Positions 8,012 to 16,767 of a stretch of 64,000 nt of DNA are shown piece after piece. The DNA is from Bradyrhizobium sp. Tv2a-2 (lineage in GTDB: Bacteria > Pseudomonadota > Alphaproteobacteria > Rhizobiales > Xanthobacteraceae). The translations under genes and the position numbers were made by a program. How positions within the stretch are numbered: the stretch's first letter is position 1; the number at the start of each line of letters is the position of its first letter. The stretch lies in the NCBI RefSeq assembly GCF_000472425.1, contig NZ_AXAI01000011.1:1-64000 (forward strand), written 5' to 3'. The notes under the pieces were generated by a model. The model was not told the DNA's origin, searched no databases, and worked only from the letters and a program-made list of their open reading frames with translations.

Positions 8012-9154
8012 ATGTCAGGCCAAATTGGCGCGGCTTCCTCGAAGCCTCCGCTTATTCTCTACACCAAGCCATCCATTACCGAGCTTGAAACTCGCTACGC
8101 CGCTGACGCTGCAGCGAACGGCTGGGGCGAACGCTGCTACGATTATATCAATCGCTTTGAGGCAGCCTTCAAGGATCATGTGGGCACGTCCTTTGCGATC
8201 GCCACATCGAGCTGCACAGGCGCACTGCACATGGGAATGGCCGCGCTGGGGATTGGCCCGGGTGACGAGGTGATCTTGGCCGATACCAATTGGATAGCGT
8301 CGGCAGCGCCGATCATTCATCTCGGCGCCAGGCCGGTCTTTGTGGACATCCGTCCGGATAGCTGGTGCATCGATCCCGATCTGGTCGAGGCTGCGATCAC
8401 GCCTCGAACCAAGGCGATCCTCGCGGTTCACCTCTATGGCAATCTTTGCGACATGGAGTGTCTGCTCGCGATCGGAGAGGCGCACAGCATTCCTGTGATC
8501 GAGGACGCTGCGGAGGCGATCGGCTCCGAATATTTTGGCAGGCGTGCGGGTAGCATGGGGCGGTTCGGCGCGTTCTCGTTTCACGGCACCAAGACAGTCA
8601 CGACGGGTGAGGGCGGGATGTTGGTGACGAACGATCCGGTGTTATACGAGCAGGTGCTGACGCTTTCGAACCACGGTCGGTCGCGCGGGCAATCAAAGCA
8701 ATTCTGGCCCGATATCGTCGGGTTCAAATACAAAATGTCCAACATCCAGGCTGCGCTGGGCTGCGCACAGATGGAGCGGATCGAGAGTTTGATCAGGCGA
8801 AAGCGGGAAATCTTTTACTACTACCGCGGTCGTCTGCGGGACCTTCGCGGGGTAGTGATGAATCCGGAGCCCAGTAACGTTGTCAACGGCGCCTGGATGC
8901 CGACCGTTGTCTTCGACAAGGCCGCCGGAGTCACCCGCGAGAAGCTGTGCTCTGCTTTTGCAGCTGAAAATATCGACGCTCGGGCATTTTTCCATCCCCT
9001 GTCGGGGCTTCCGATGTTCGAGCGTGTGCCGAAAAACCGGAACGCATCGGACATTCCGACCCGGGCGATCAATCTTCCGAGCTATCATGACATGACGGAT
9101 CAAGAACAAGATCGTGTGGTCAAGACAATCCAGAAAGTCATGGGACGGTTGTAG
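8012..9154 (+). CDS. DegT/DnrJ/EryC1 family sugar aminotransferase (perosamine synthase-like)
   Basis: The 380-residue PLP enzyme starts at ATG 8012, 5 nt after rfbC. The PLP-lysine motif SFHGTKTVTTGEGG puts the Schiff-base lysine at about 194, and EDAAEAIGSEY (Asp165) binds the pyridine nitrogen. It should transaminate a nucleotide-linked keto-sugar with glutamate. The motif set is closest to GDP-perosamine synthase and related C4 aminotransferases, but substrate assignment from sequence alone is weak. GDP-mannose could come from manC in this window; no GDP-mannose dehydratase was found nearby. Confidence 0.85.
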   Translation: MSGQIGAASSKPPLILYTKPSITELETRYAADAAANGWGERCYDYINRFEAAFKDHVGTSFAIATSSCTGALHMGMAALGIGPGDEVILADTNWIASAAPIIHLGARPVFVDIRPDSWCIDPDLVEAAITPRTKAILAVHLYGNLCDMECLLAIGEAHSIPVIEDAAEAIGSEYFGRRAGSMGRFGAFSFHGTKTVTTGEGGMLVTNDPVLYEQVLTLSNHGRSRGQSKQFWPDIVGFKYKMSNIQAALGCAQMERIESLIRRKREIFYYYRGRLRDLRGVVMNPEPSNVVNGAWMPTVVFDKAAGVTREKLCSAFAAENIDARAFFHPLSGLPMFERVPKNRNASDIPTRAINLPSYHDMTDQEQDRVVKTIQKVMGRL

Positions 9155-9195
9155 CGTCGATCGGAATTTTACCTCATTGGGCTGTAGAGTGGTCG

Positions 9196-9984
9196 ATGGA
9201 CAAAATTAGAGAATATTGGAACGAGCGGGCGGTCGATGCGAAAGGCTCGCCGACGGCTACGACGAATGATGTTTTCTTGCGGCAGCTCGAAGGCGTCACT
9301 TTGGTTGCGAGGCTGCGCGACCATTGTTTGCGAAGTTTGTGCACGATTTTGGATGTCGGATGCGGCGACGGCATGACAACTTTGGAGCTCGCCAGGCATT
9401 TTCCCGATGCGCGTTTCCTCGGAATTGACTTCAGCCCATCTATGATTGAGGCCGCGCGATCCAATCTGGCGGTCCAACCGGACCTGGGTGCAAGGGTCGC
9501 GTTCTCGAGCGGGGATGCGCGCGATCTAAAGGGTGCCGTTGGTAACCAGAAGTACGACGCGATCATAACCAATCGGTGTCTGATCAATATTCCCGAGCCG
9601 GAGGGGCAATTTCTGGCGCTAAAGGAAATTGCCGATCATCTCTCGGACGCTGGCCTCTTTCTTGGAAGCGAAAACTTCATTGGTGGTCAGATCGAGTTGG
9701 ATCGACTTCGAAATTTGATGAATTTGCCGAAAATCCCGATCCGTTGGCATAATTTGTACCTTGATGAAACGAGTTTTCTGGATGAGTGCAAGAAGCACTT
9801 CTCCTCCGCGACATTGGAAAATTTCACCAGCAGCTATTATTACGCGACCCGTGTAATCTATTCGGCTCTCTGCAAGATTGAAAATTCTCCGGTGGACTAT
9901 GAGCATCCTATACATCGCGTGGCAATGCAGCTTCCGCCGTTCGGCGACTCCAGCCCTATCAAGTTGATCGTGGCGGTGAAATGA
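9196..9984 (+). CDS. Class I SAM-dependent methyltransferase
   Basis: This 262-residue protein has the SAM motif ILDVGCGDG at residues 51-59, followed by FLGIDFSPSMIEAA (motif II). The C-terminal half is specific and unassigned. Base composition is clearly poorer in GC than galE or manC, a sign of recent acquisition. It follows the aminotransferase and precedes a CmcI-like protein, so a sugar O- or N-methylation in the polysaccharide is the likely role. The acceptor position cannot be read from sequence. Confidence 0.75.
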   Translation: MDKIREYWNERAVDAKGSPTATTNDVFLRQLEGVTLVARLRDHCLRSLCTILDVGCGDGMTTLELARHFPDARFLGIDFSPSMIEAARSNLAVQPDLGARVAFSSGDARDLKGAVGNQKYDAIITNRCLINIPEPEGQFLALKEIADHLSDAGLFLGSENFIGGQIELDRLRNLMNLPKIPIRWHNLYLDETSFLDECKKHFSSATLENFTSSYYYATRVIYSALCKIENSPVDYEHPIHRVAMQLPPFGDSSPIKLIVAVK

Positions 9985-10027
9985 AAAGCATTGTGACCGG
10001 CCAAGTGCGGGGCAGGTGGGCTACCCA

Positions 10028-10798
10028 ATGAGCAGTCGAAGCAGCGGTACAGGTCCGCGTGAGGAATTCCTCGCGGAGATAAGACAGCAAATTGAGGGAA
10101 TGGGGGCAGATAGTAATACCCATTCTCTCTCCCGAGCTTGGATTCAGGGAACCCTGAAGCACAAATATGCGTATCATTTCTCATGGATGGGGCAGCCCAT
10201 CATTCAATATCCGCAGGACATTCTCGCGGTTCAGGAAATCATCTGGTCGGTGAAGCCCGACCTCATTATCGAGACGGGTATCGCGCATGGTGGATCGCTG
10301 ATCTTCTCCGCCTCGATGCTAGAATTGAACGCGATCTCCGGCGGTCCGCAGGACGCGCAGGTGCTGGGAATCGACATCGATATCCGTGCCCACAACCGCG
10401 CGGCGATCGAGGCACATCCAATGGCTCGGCGCATCGCTATGATCGAGGGATCGAGCGTCGCTCCCGAGGTGGTCTCTCAAGTCAAGTCCAGGGCTGCCGG
10501 CAAGCGCAGCGTGCTCGTCATGCTGGACAGCAACCACACCCACGATCATGTTCTTGCCGAGCTGGAAGCCTATGCGCACCTGGCTACAGTCGGAAGCTAC
10601 TGTGTTGTGTTTGATACTATTATAGAGGATCTGCCGGACGACGCGTTCTCCGATCGTCCCTGGCGGAAGGGCAACAACGCTAAAACCGCGGTCTGGGAAT
10701 TTCTCAGACATCATTCGGAATTTGAGATCGACAAGAGCATAGAGCACAAGCTGCTTATCACGGTGGCGCCGGATGGTTACCTGAAGCGTCGGCGGTAG
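10028..10798 (+). CDS. CmcI/cephalosporin-hydroxylase-like SAM methyltransferase
   Basis: The protein has 256 residues from ATG 10028, with GGCAGGTGGG as ribosome-binding site; a GTG at 10016 is possible. PDLIIETGIAHGGSLIFSA is the SAM-binding loop, VLGIDIDIRAHNR follows as motif II, and VLVMLDSNHTHDHVLAELEAY is the CmcI family signature. Members annotated as cephalosporin hydroxylases in LPS and capsule loci are generally thought to be sugar O-methyltransferases. The stop overlaps the next gene's GTG (TAGTG). Confidence 0.78.
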   Translation: MSSRSSGTGPREEFLAEIRQQIEGMGADSNTHSLSRAWIQGTLKHKYAYHFSWMGQPIIQYPQDILAVQEIIWSVKPDLIIETGIAHGGSLIFSASMLELNAISGGPQDAQVLGIDIDIRAHNRAAIEAHPMARRIAMIEGSSVAPEVVSQVKSRAAGKRSVLVMLDSNHTHDHVLAELEAYAHLATVGSYCVVFDTIIEDLPDDAFSDRPWRKGNNAKTAVWEFLRHHSEFEIDKSIEHKLLITVAPDGYLKRRR

Positions 10799-12939
10799 TG
10801 ACACCAATGCTCTTTCAAGGCTGGTACAGGAGACAGCAGCAGATGCTGGGCGGCTCTGGCGTCCGTATGGTGCTTCGGATTGCAAGGAGAGTTGCTGGGC
10901 ACGTGGCTGCTTGGACGGATCAAAATGAGTTGCGCCAACAGAGCGCAGCGTCCGGCACCGATGCTTCCGGGCCAAATGCTTCCGACTTTTTTGTCTCTCA
11001 GGTCCGCGCGGAAATCCCGAAAGTTGACGGTCCGATCTTTTGGGTCGTGATCCCGACGATGGATCGGGCTGCCACGGTTGCCGATACGATCAGAACCTGT
11101 CTGGCCCAAGAAGATGTCAATCTCCGGATCGTCGTGAGCGACAATGCATCGATCGACAATACGGCCGAGGTCGTGAAGTCGTTCGCCGACTCTCGGCTAT
11201 CTTACATCAATCCCGGCCATCGCCTGGGGATGTCGGAACATTGGGAGTACGCCTTGACCCATGTAGGAGACGGCTATGTCACCGTGCTAGGCGACGACGA
11301 TGGTCTCCTGCCCGGCGCGGTGAGTGCCGCACGTCAAATGATTGCGAAATACGATACGCAAGCTTTCAGCTGGCGGAAGGTTGAATATTGCTGGCCCGAT
11401 CACATCGCCCCCTCCTTCCGCAACTGGCTGCAGATTCCGCTCGGGACGGACATTAGGAGGATGAAATCGCTCGATGTCGTTGGTAGCGTCGTTGAGTTTC
11501 GCGACAGCTACACGAAACTGCCCTGCATCTACAACTCTTTCATTTCGATCGATTTGATCAGGTCTTACCAGGCGAAGAACGGCGGAATATTCTTTGGTGG
11601 GAGCAATCCCGACATATTTTCGGCTTTTGCGATCGCCTCCGAGGTCGAGGAGTTTGTCTTTTGCCAACGTCCTCTGTCCATCAATGGTGCCGGTAGCAAA
11701 AGCAACGGCACACTACAAACAGTCGGTGACAAGGATGATGGGCTTGCGAAGAGCTTCTGGGCCGACACCAAGTTCACGTTCGAGCCAGGCATCCCGCAGG
11801 CGCCGGTGGTTGAATTCTGCATTATCGACTCGTTTATGAAAGTTCAAAAAGTCGCGGAATGCTTTTCTCCCGACTTGGTGGACAAGAAGTTGCTGATCCA
11901 ATCCGCGGTCGGGGGCACATTCGGCGGCCATATTCCCGCAAGCCGTCGCGCCGATCGTCTTGAGTCCTTGAGGGAATATGCCCGGACAGAAGGGCTCCTG
12001 GAGCTGTTCGAAGAGACCTGCGATCGCTATGCGCGAATCAACATAGAGCCGGGTTTACCGAAGCCCGGATATTACGAACCCGATATTGTTGTCTTCGACG
12101 CATCAAGTATGGGGGTCGATAACGTCTATTCGGCGTCGTTGCGCGTGGCCGAAATACTCAATCTTAAGGCCGTGCAGGAGGCGCTCTTCCGGCGATTGAC
12201 GGAAACACGTCGTCCAGAGCTCGCAATCGCCCTATTCGCGCGATCGAACGGTTCGCCGCTGCGTCTTCATCTCGGGTGCGGCGCCGCCCATTTTTCTGGC
12301 TACGTCAATGTCGATAATGTCGATTTTCCTCAGTCGGAACGCGTGATCATGACTGTCGTGCCGGACGTCGTGTGCGACATCGCGCGGATTGATCTGCCGG
12401 AAAATAGCGTGAAGGAGATCCGCCTTCATCACGTGTTCGAACATCTCAGTCGCGCTGTCGCGCTGGCGTCCCTAATCAAATGGCAAGGTTGGCTTGAAAT
12501 CGGCGGAGAGTTACGGATCGAAACGCCAGACTTTGAGGCCTCCGCCCGCGATTTTCTCAATGCAAATAGTGTCCAGGAAAAGCTGCGGGCGATTCGGCAT
12601 CTCGAAGGAGACCAGGTCGGCGGCTGGGCCTATCACGTTGGCCAATGGTTTCCCGAGCGCTTCGACCACACGATGAGGAAGCTAGGTTTTGGAGAAGTCT
12701 ACACAAGGCAGGAAGCTTCAGCTCACACGCCGCCTCTGCGCAATGTCATCGCGATCGGAAGGAAGACAGCTTTCAGGTTGCGCTCAGAGCAATTCGAGGC
12801 CGGCTGCGAACTCCTGAGAGATTTTATGGTGGCTGATGGAGAGATCTCAGCCTGGGAGGCGTGGAAAAATCAATTGTCGACGATCCTGGACGAGGCCGAT
12901 GTTTTTCCGGCCCCGAACATTCTTAGTTCTGAGGCTTAG
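10798..12939 (+). CDS. Fusion of GT2 glycosyltransferase and SAM methyltransferase-like domain
   Basis: The protein has 713 residues; the start is a GTG overlapping the previous stop, with ATG 10807 as alternative. A GT-A family 2 domain covers about residues 80-330 (FWVVIPTMDRAATVADTI, IVVSDNASIDNT, and VLGDDDG as the metal-binding motif). After a helical linker, about residues 485-650 look like a methyltransferase (LRLHLGCGAAHFSGYVNVDN, IDLPENSVKEIRLHHVFEHL). One polypeptide could thus transfer a sugar and methylate it, a common way to cap chains exported by Wzm/Wzt. The acceptor sugar is unknown. A hairpin overlaps the stop codon. Confidence 0.78.
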   Translation: MTPMLFQGWYRRQQQMLGGSGVRMVLRIARRVAGHVAAWTDQNELRQQSAASGTDASGPNASDFFVSQVRAEIPKVDGPIFWVVIPTMDRAATVADTIRTCLAQEDVNLRIVVSDNASIDNTAEVVKSFADSRLSYINPGHRLGMSEHWEYALTHVGDGYVTVLGDDDGLLPGAVSAARQMIAKYDTQAFSWRKVEYCWPDHIAPSFRNWLQIPLGTDIRRMKSLDVVGSVVEFRDSYTKLPCIYNSFISIDLIRSYQAKNGGIFFGGSNPDIFSAFAIASEVEEFVFCQRPLSINGAGSKSNGTLQTVGDKDDGLAKSFWADTKFTFEPGIPQAPVVEFCIIDSFMKVQKVAECFSPDLVDKKLLIQSAVGGTFGGHIPASRRADRLESLREYARTEGLLELFEETCDRYARINIEPGLPKPGYYEPDIVVFDASSMGVDNVYSASLRVAEILNLKAVQEALFRRLTETRRPELAIALFARSNGSPLRLHLGCGAAHFSGYVNVDNVDFPQSERVIMTVVPDVVCDIARIDLPENSVKEIRLHHVFEHLSRAVALASLIKWQGWLEIGGELRIETPDFEASARDFLNANSVQEKLRAIRHLEGDQVGGWAYHVGQWFPERFDHTMRKLGFGEVYTRQEASAHTPPLRNVIAIGRKTAFRLRSEQFEAGCELLRDFMVADGEISAWEAWKNQLSTILDEADVFPAPNILSSEA

Positions 12940-12958
12940 CGCTGCTTCGCAGCAGCGC
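12939..12958 (+). terminator. GC-rich hairpin after the GT2-methyltransferase gene
   Basis: A perfect 8-bp stem GCGCTGCT/AGCAGCGC closes a 4-nt TCGC loop. No U-tract follows, so it is a weak intrinsic terminator at best. An attenuator or mRNA-processing role is equally possible. It separates the fusion gene from rfbF. Confidence 0.35.
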
Positions 12959-12982
12959 ACGTTGAAACAGGCAGGTGGAATC

Positions 12983-13756
12983 GTGAAAGCAGTCATTCTG
13001 GCAGGTGGCATGGGTACGCGGATCTCGGAAGAGACGTTGGTGCGGCCGAAACCCATGATCGAGATCGGTGGGCGGCCGATCCTGTGGCACATTATGAAGC
13101 TCTATGCGCACCATGGGATTACGGACTTCGTGATCTGCCTCGGCTACAAGGGGTACATGATCAAGGAATATTTCATGAACTTCGTGCTGCATCATTCCGA
13201 TGTTACCATCGATGCCACGAAGAACAGCGTCACGTACCATCAGAGCAGCGTGGAGCCGTGGCGGATCACGCTTGTGGATACGGGCGAGACAACTCTCACG
13301 GGCGGCCGGCTCAAACGGGTGCGCAACTATGTCGATCCACAGGAGCCGTTCTGCTTCACCTACGGCGATGGCCTTTCCGACATCAATATTGCTGACAGCA
13401 TCAAATTTCACAGCAGCCATGGCAGACAGGCGACAGTGACGGCCGTGCGGCCGCCGGGCCGCTACGGCGCGCTGGAGATCGATGGGTCGACCGTAAAATC
13501 CTTCGTCGAGAAGCCGCCTGGTGATAATGCGTATATCAATGGTGGTTTCTTCGTGCTCAATCCGGCGGTGATCGACCGTATCGAGGGCGACAAGACATCC
13601 TGGGAGTCGGCCCCGCTTGAGGCATTGGCCCGAGATGCGCAGCTCGCTGCTTATCGCCACTACGGTTTCTGGCAGCCGATGGACACGCTTCGCGACAAGA
13701 TGATGCTCGAGGAACTCTGGCAATCGGGCCGTGCGCCCTGGCGGCAATGGGGCTAG
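12983..13756 (+). CDS. rfbF: Glucose-1-phosphate cytidylyltransferase (intact copy)
   Basis: The protein has 257 residues from GTG 12983, exactly the family length; upstream in-frame starts only add unrelated residues. It forms CDP-glucose from CTP and glucose 1-phosphate. Visible motifs are LAGGMGTR (nucleotide loop), RPKPMIEIGGRPILWHIM, FTYGDGLSD (metal-binding Asp) and VEKPPGDNAYINGGFF. AGGCAGGTGG precedes the start. A decayed second copy lies at 16149-16762 and a C-methyltransferase relic lies immediately downstream. CDP-glucose would feed rfbG at 25135. Confidence 0.95.
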   Translation: MKAVILAGGMGTRISEETLVRPKPMIEIGGRPILWHIMKLYAHHGITDFVICLGYKGYMIKEYFMNFVLHHSDVTIDATKNSVTYHQSSVEPWRITLVDTGETTLTGGRLKRVRNYVDPQEPFCFTYGDGLSDINIADSIKFHSSHGRQATVTAVRPPGRYGALEIDGSTVKSFVEKPPGDNAYINGGFFVLNPAVIDRIEGDKTSWESAPLEALARDAQLAAYRHYGFWQPMDTLRDKMMLEELWQSGRAPWRQWG

Positions 13757-13761
13757 GCGCA

Positions 13762-13934
13762 ACGGCGGCTAGCTCTCCGACGTGTCAGTCCATGTGCCCG
13801 ACATCAATGACTTCGTCGCGGGTTTTGAGATCCTGCTCGGCAAGCAGGTCGATGCCACGTTCGAAATTCCACATGTATTGGAAATGATCCGCAATGTCGA
13901 GTTCGATACAATCTATCGCAAGCATTACTCCTAA
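13762..13934 (+). pseudogene. Relic of a duplicated C-methyltransferase gene
   Basis: The start region matches that of the intact gene at 16768 (GCTAGCTCTCCG) but the ATG has become ACG (13762-13764). After about 25 nt the sequence jumps, near 13790, to the codons for VPDINDFVAGFEILL and VLEMIRNVEFDTIY, which correspond to residues about 175-220 of the intact protein. It then ends at a TAA (13932-13934) where the intact protein continues. Start loss, a roughly 500-bp internal deletion and truncation make it non-functional. Confidence 0.85.
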
Positions 13935-13998
13935 TTCCGAATGGCAGCATGCTGGCGCAGTTCGGGGCGGCCAAGACGGCCGTCGATAGGACCGCTCA

Positions 13999-14958
13999 AT
14001 GATCCTTGCGCACCAAGTAAGGGCAATCGTGACGCGTGCATTGGCCAGGATGCGCCGCGGCCCAGGGCTGCTGGAACAGCTGAAAGATTTACAGGGCGCC
14101 CATGCAGCGCTCCATACCTCCGCCGCGGTCCAAGCCGCTCATGTTGCGCTTCAGGCCAAGCACGAACGCTGGGCGGAGGCGGAGCCGCTAATCGAGAGCT
14201 TCCTCGCGCTGTCGACTATCGACCGTACAAAGATTCTCTCCACCGATCAGGGGCAGTATGTCGTCGGCACCAGAAACGCCGCGACGCGCGATGGCTGGGT
14301 AGCCGAAGTGCTTGCCGAATTGCCGGCCGGCGCGCGACTGCTCGATGCGGGGGCCGGCGAGTGCCAGTATAAGAAGCACTGCGGCCATCTCATATACGTC
14401 GCGCAGGACAACGCGATCTATGACGGCAAGGGCGAGGAGGGCTTGCAGACCGGAAGCTGGGACTTCTCCCAGATCGACCTCGTCTGCGACATCCTGAACA
14501 TCCCCGAGCCTGATGCATCTTTCGATGCAGTGCTCTGCACGGAGGTACTGGAGCATCTGCCGGATCCTCTCCGCGCGCTCGAGGAAATGGCACGTCTGCT
14601 GCGGCTGGGCGGTGTGTTCATTATTACCGCGCCGTTCTGGAGCCTGACGCATTTCGCGCCTTATCACTACGCCACTGGCTTCAATCGTTACTTCTACGAA
14701 CTTCATCTCGGCCGGCTCGGTTTCGACATCGTCGACATGATCCCGAACGGCAATTTCTTCGAGTGCGTCGGCCAGGAGCTGCGTCGCGTGGCCGATATGG
14801 CGGAGCGCTTTGCGGCGGGCGAGAGACCGACTGCGCTGGAGGTCTATGCGGTGCAGGTCGTGCTCGCGATGGTCGAGCGCATGTCGGCCCGGGACACCGG
14901 TAGTCCCGAAATGCTGCACTTCGACTATCAGGTGCGCGCGATCAAGCGGCAGAAATAA
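13999..14958 (+). CDS. Class I SAM-dependent methyltransferase
   Basis: The protein has 319 residues. The N-terminal 90 residues are helical and probably coiled (LLEQLKDLQGAHAALHTSAAVQ). The SAM motif is LLDAGAGECQY near residue 114, and the acidic post-motif is DAVLCTEVLEHLPDPLRALEEM near 180. Methyltransferases of this kind modify sugars or lipid-linked glycans. The gene sits, with the next one, between the two copies of the rfbF/C-methyltransferase unit. The stop overlaps the next start by 1 nt (TAATG). The acceptor is unknown. Confidence 0.75.
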   Translation: MILAHQVRAIVTRALARMRRGPGLLEQLKDLQGAHAALHTSAAVQAAHVALQAKHERWAEAEPLIESFLALSTIDRTKILSTDQGQYVVGTRNAATRDGWVAEVLAELPAGARLLDAGAGECQYKKHCGHLIYVAQDNAIYDGKGEEGLQTGSWDFSQIDLVCDILNIPEPDASFDAVLCTEVLEHLPDPLRALEEMARLLRLGGVFIITAPFWSLTHFAPYHYATGFNRYFYELHLGRLGFDIVDMIPNGNFFECVGQELRRVADMAERFAAGERPTALEVYAVQVVLAMVERMSARDTGSPEMLHFDYQVRAIKRQK

Positions 14959-16025
14959 TGATTCGCGATCTGGCTAAGAGCATCCGCTCCAGCCTGGTCG
15001 GTTGGGCTTGGAGGTTCACGCTCCGAGCGGGCGGCGTGGTGGACCATGGCGAGCTGCCCAGCAAGGCCGTGGGAGATTACGAGCTTCTCGGGGAGGTGTT
15101 GCGCTTCAAGCCTTATGTGAGACGTGTGCTTGCCGACCGCTGCTGGCTCGAGGACGCGCTGGGGCGCAAGGAAGAGCTTCTCAGGGAAGCGTTGCGCCTT
15201 GAGCCTTATGTGAAAGATGTGCTCGCCGACCGCTACTGGCTGGAGGATGCGCTGGCGCGCAAGGACGAGGTGATGTCGTTCCTCGACCAGCGGCGCGGCC
15301 AGGAAACCGCGCGAGGCGCATTTGGCGACGAGTTCAACCAGTTTGTTGCCCTCGCCGGCGAGACGCCGCGCCTGCCAGTCCATCCTGACGATGTCAACCC
15401 TCAGCTGTCCGACCGCGGGAGCGTCACCCCGATCGACCGCCACTACACGTACCATCCGGCCTGGGCCGCGCGGGTCCTTGCCAAGACCCGGCCGCCCAAG
15501 CATGTGGACATCTCTTCCATCGTGAATTTCGGCGCGATCGTCTCGGCTTTCGTTCCCATCGAGTTCTATGATTTCCGGCCCGCGCCGGTCGAGCTCGACG
15601 GGCTCTTCACGGGTGCGGCCGACCTGACGCAGCTGCATTTTCCAAGCGACAGCATCGGCTCGCTGTCCTGCATGCATGTGATCGAACATATCGGCCTTGG
15701 CCGCTACGGGGATCCGCTCGATCCCGATGGCGATTTGAAGGCGATTCGAGAGCTCGTCCGCGTTCTGGCGCCCGGTGGGGATCTTCTGGTCGCAACGCCA
15801 GTGGGCCGTCCGCGAGTGGAGTTCAACGCGCACAGGGTCTATGACCATGAGGCATTCGCGCGCTATTTCGCGCCGCTCGAGCTCGTCCAGTTCGCGCTCA
15901 TTGAAGAGCGCGGCGAGGGTGGGATGATCGTGGCGCCGCCGCCGGAGCGGGTGCGGGCGGAATCCTACGGTTGTGGATGCTTCTGGTTCCGCAAACCGAA
16001 ACAGGAAGAGGGCGCGCAAGCCTAA
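14958..16025 (+). CDS. DUF268-like methyltransferase-fold protein with internal 31-residue repeat
   Basis: The protein has 355 residues and is coupled to the upstream gene (TAATG). From about residue 165 it resembles the DUF268 family: HVDISSIVNFGAIVSAF, IEFYDFRPAPVELDG and GSLSCMHVIEHIGLGRYG follow a degenerate SAM-fold order, with no glycine-rich loop of the GxGxG type. Residues 42-72 and 73-103 are a direct duplication (ELL-E-LR--PYV--VLADR-WLEDAL-RK), 22 of 31 identical. Function is unproven; DUF268 genes commonly sit in glycan loci. The repeat may extend a helical membrane- or partner-binding arm. Confidence 0.65.
   Translation: MIRDLAKSIRSSLVGWAWRFTLRAGGVVDHGELPSKAVGDYELLGEVLRFKPYVRRVLADRCWLEDALGRKEELLREALRLEPYVKDVLADRYWLEDALARKDEVMSFLDQRRGQETARGAFGDEFNQFVALAGETPRLPVHPDDVNPQLSDRGSVTPIDRHYTYHPAWAARVLAKTRPPKHVDISSIVNFGAIVSAFVPIEFYDFRPAPVELDGLFTGAADLTQLHFPSDSIGSLSCMHVIEHIGLGRYGDPLDPDGDLKAIRELVRVLAPGGDLLVATPVGRPRVEFNAHRVYDHEAFARYFAPLELVQFALIEERGEGGMIVAPPPERVRAESYGCGCFWFRKPKQEEGAQA
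15081..15266 (+). repeat. In-frame tandem repeat, 2 x 93 bp
   Basis: Units 15081-15173 and 15174-15266 encode the two 31-residue helical repeats of the DUF268-like protein. They are in perfect register with the reading frame and share most codons, so the duplication is fairly recent. Confidence 0.85.
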
Positions 16026-16029
16026 CTTG

Positions 16030-16050
16030 CCGCCGGCGGTGTGCCGGCGG
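16030..16050 (+). terminator. GC-rich hairpin after the DUF268-like gene
   Basis: A perfect 8-bp stem CCGCCGGC/GCCGGCGG with a 5-nt loop lies 4 nt after the stop codon. There is no U-tract. It may be a weak or Rho-assisted terminator, or a 3'-end stabiliser. Confidence 0.4.
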
Positions 16051-16148
16051 GTTGAGGGCTGTTCTATGCGTGATCGTCAAGTATCGCGCCGGCGTGACAA
16101 TACTGGGCTGATGGCGCGTGCAGTTTGAAATTGGAAAAAGGTGATAGC

Positions 16149-16762
16149 GTGAAGGTGGTCGGACTGGCGGGAGGCATGGGTACCCGCATGCTGAAGAGAG
16201 TTTGGTGCGGCCGAAACCCATGATCGAGATCGGTGGGCGGCCAATCCTGTGGCACATTATGAAGCTCTATGCGCACCATGGGATTACGGACTTCGTGATC
16301 TGCCTCGGCTACAAGGAGTACATGATCAAGGAATACTTCATGAACTTCGTGCTGCATCATTCCGATGTCACCACCATCGATGCCACGAAGAACAGTGTCA
16401 CCCACCATCAGAGCAACGTCAGCCATAGAAAACTGGCGACGGTGACAGCGGTGCGTCCGCCGGGCCGCTACGGCGCGCTGGAAATCGATGGGTCGACCGT
16501 AAAATCCTTCGTCGAGAAGCCGCCTGGTGATAATGCGTATGTCAATAATGGCTTCTTCGTGCTCAATCCGGCGGTGATCGACCGTATCGAGGGCGACAAG
16601 ACATTCTGGGAGTCGGCGCCGCTTGACGCATTGGCCCCGGATGCGCAGCTCGCTGCTTATCGCCACTACAGTTTCTGGCAGCCGATGGACACGCTTCGCG
16701 ACAAGATGATGCTCGAAGAATTCTGGCAATCTGGCCGTGCGCTATGGCGGCGGTGGAGCTAG
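16149..16762 (+). pseudogene. Decayed second copy of rfbF
   Basis: The sequence aligns along its whole length with the intact rfbF at 12983. It carries a 1-nt deletion near codon 15 (in the stretch before TTTGGTGCGGCCG) that shifts frame, a 3-nt insertion, and a 162-nt deletion. The large deletion removes residues corresponding to about 92-145, including the metal-binding FTYGDG motif. A GTG at 16202 could still open the rest of the frame, but the product would lack both the nucleotide loop and the catalytic Asp. Its stop lies 5 nt before the intact C-methyltransferase start. Confidence 0.9.
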
Positions 16763-16767
16763 GCGCG

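Noticed and set aside
8548..8560. GGTAGCATG match inside the aminotransferase gene
   Set aside because: It lies in the middle of a coding region without an adjacent hairpin or promoter; a chance match to the ops core.
14928..16019. 363-codon minus-strand frame opposite the DUF268-like gene
   Set aside because: Its repeats mirror the plus-strand 93-bp duplication, and there is no family or ribosome-binding site.
16202..16762. 186-codon frame as a second functional cytidylyltransferase
   Set aside because: It lacks the nucleotide-binding loop (frameshifted away) and the metal-binding YGDG segment (deleted), so it is a pseudogene.
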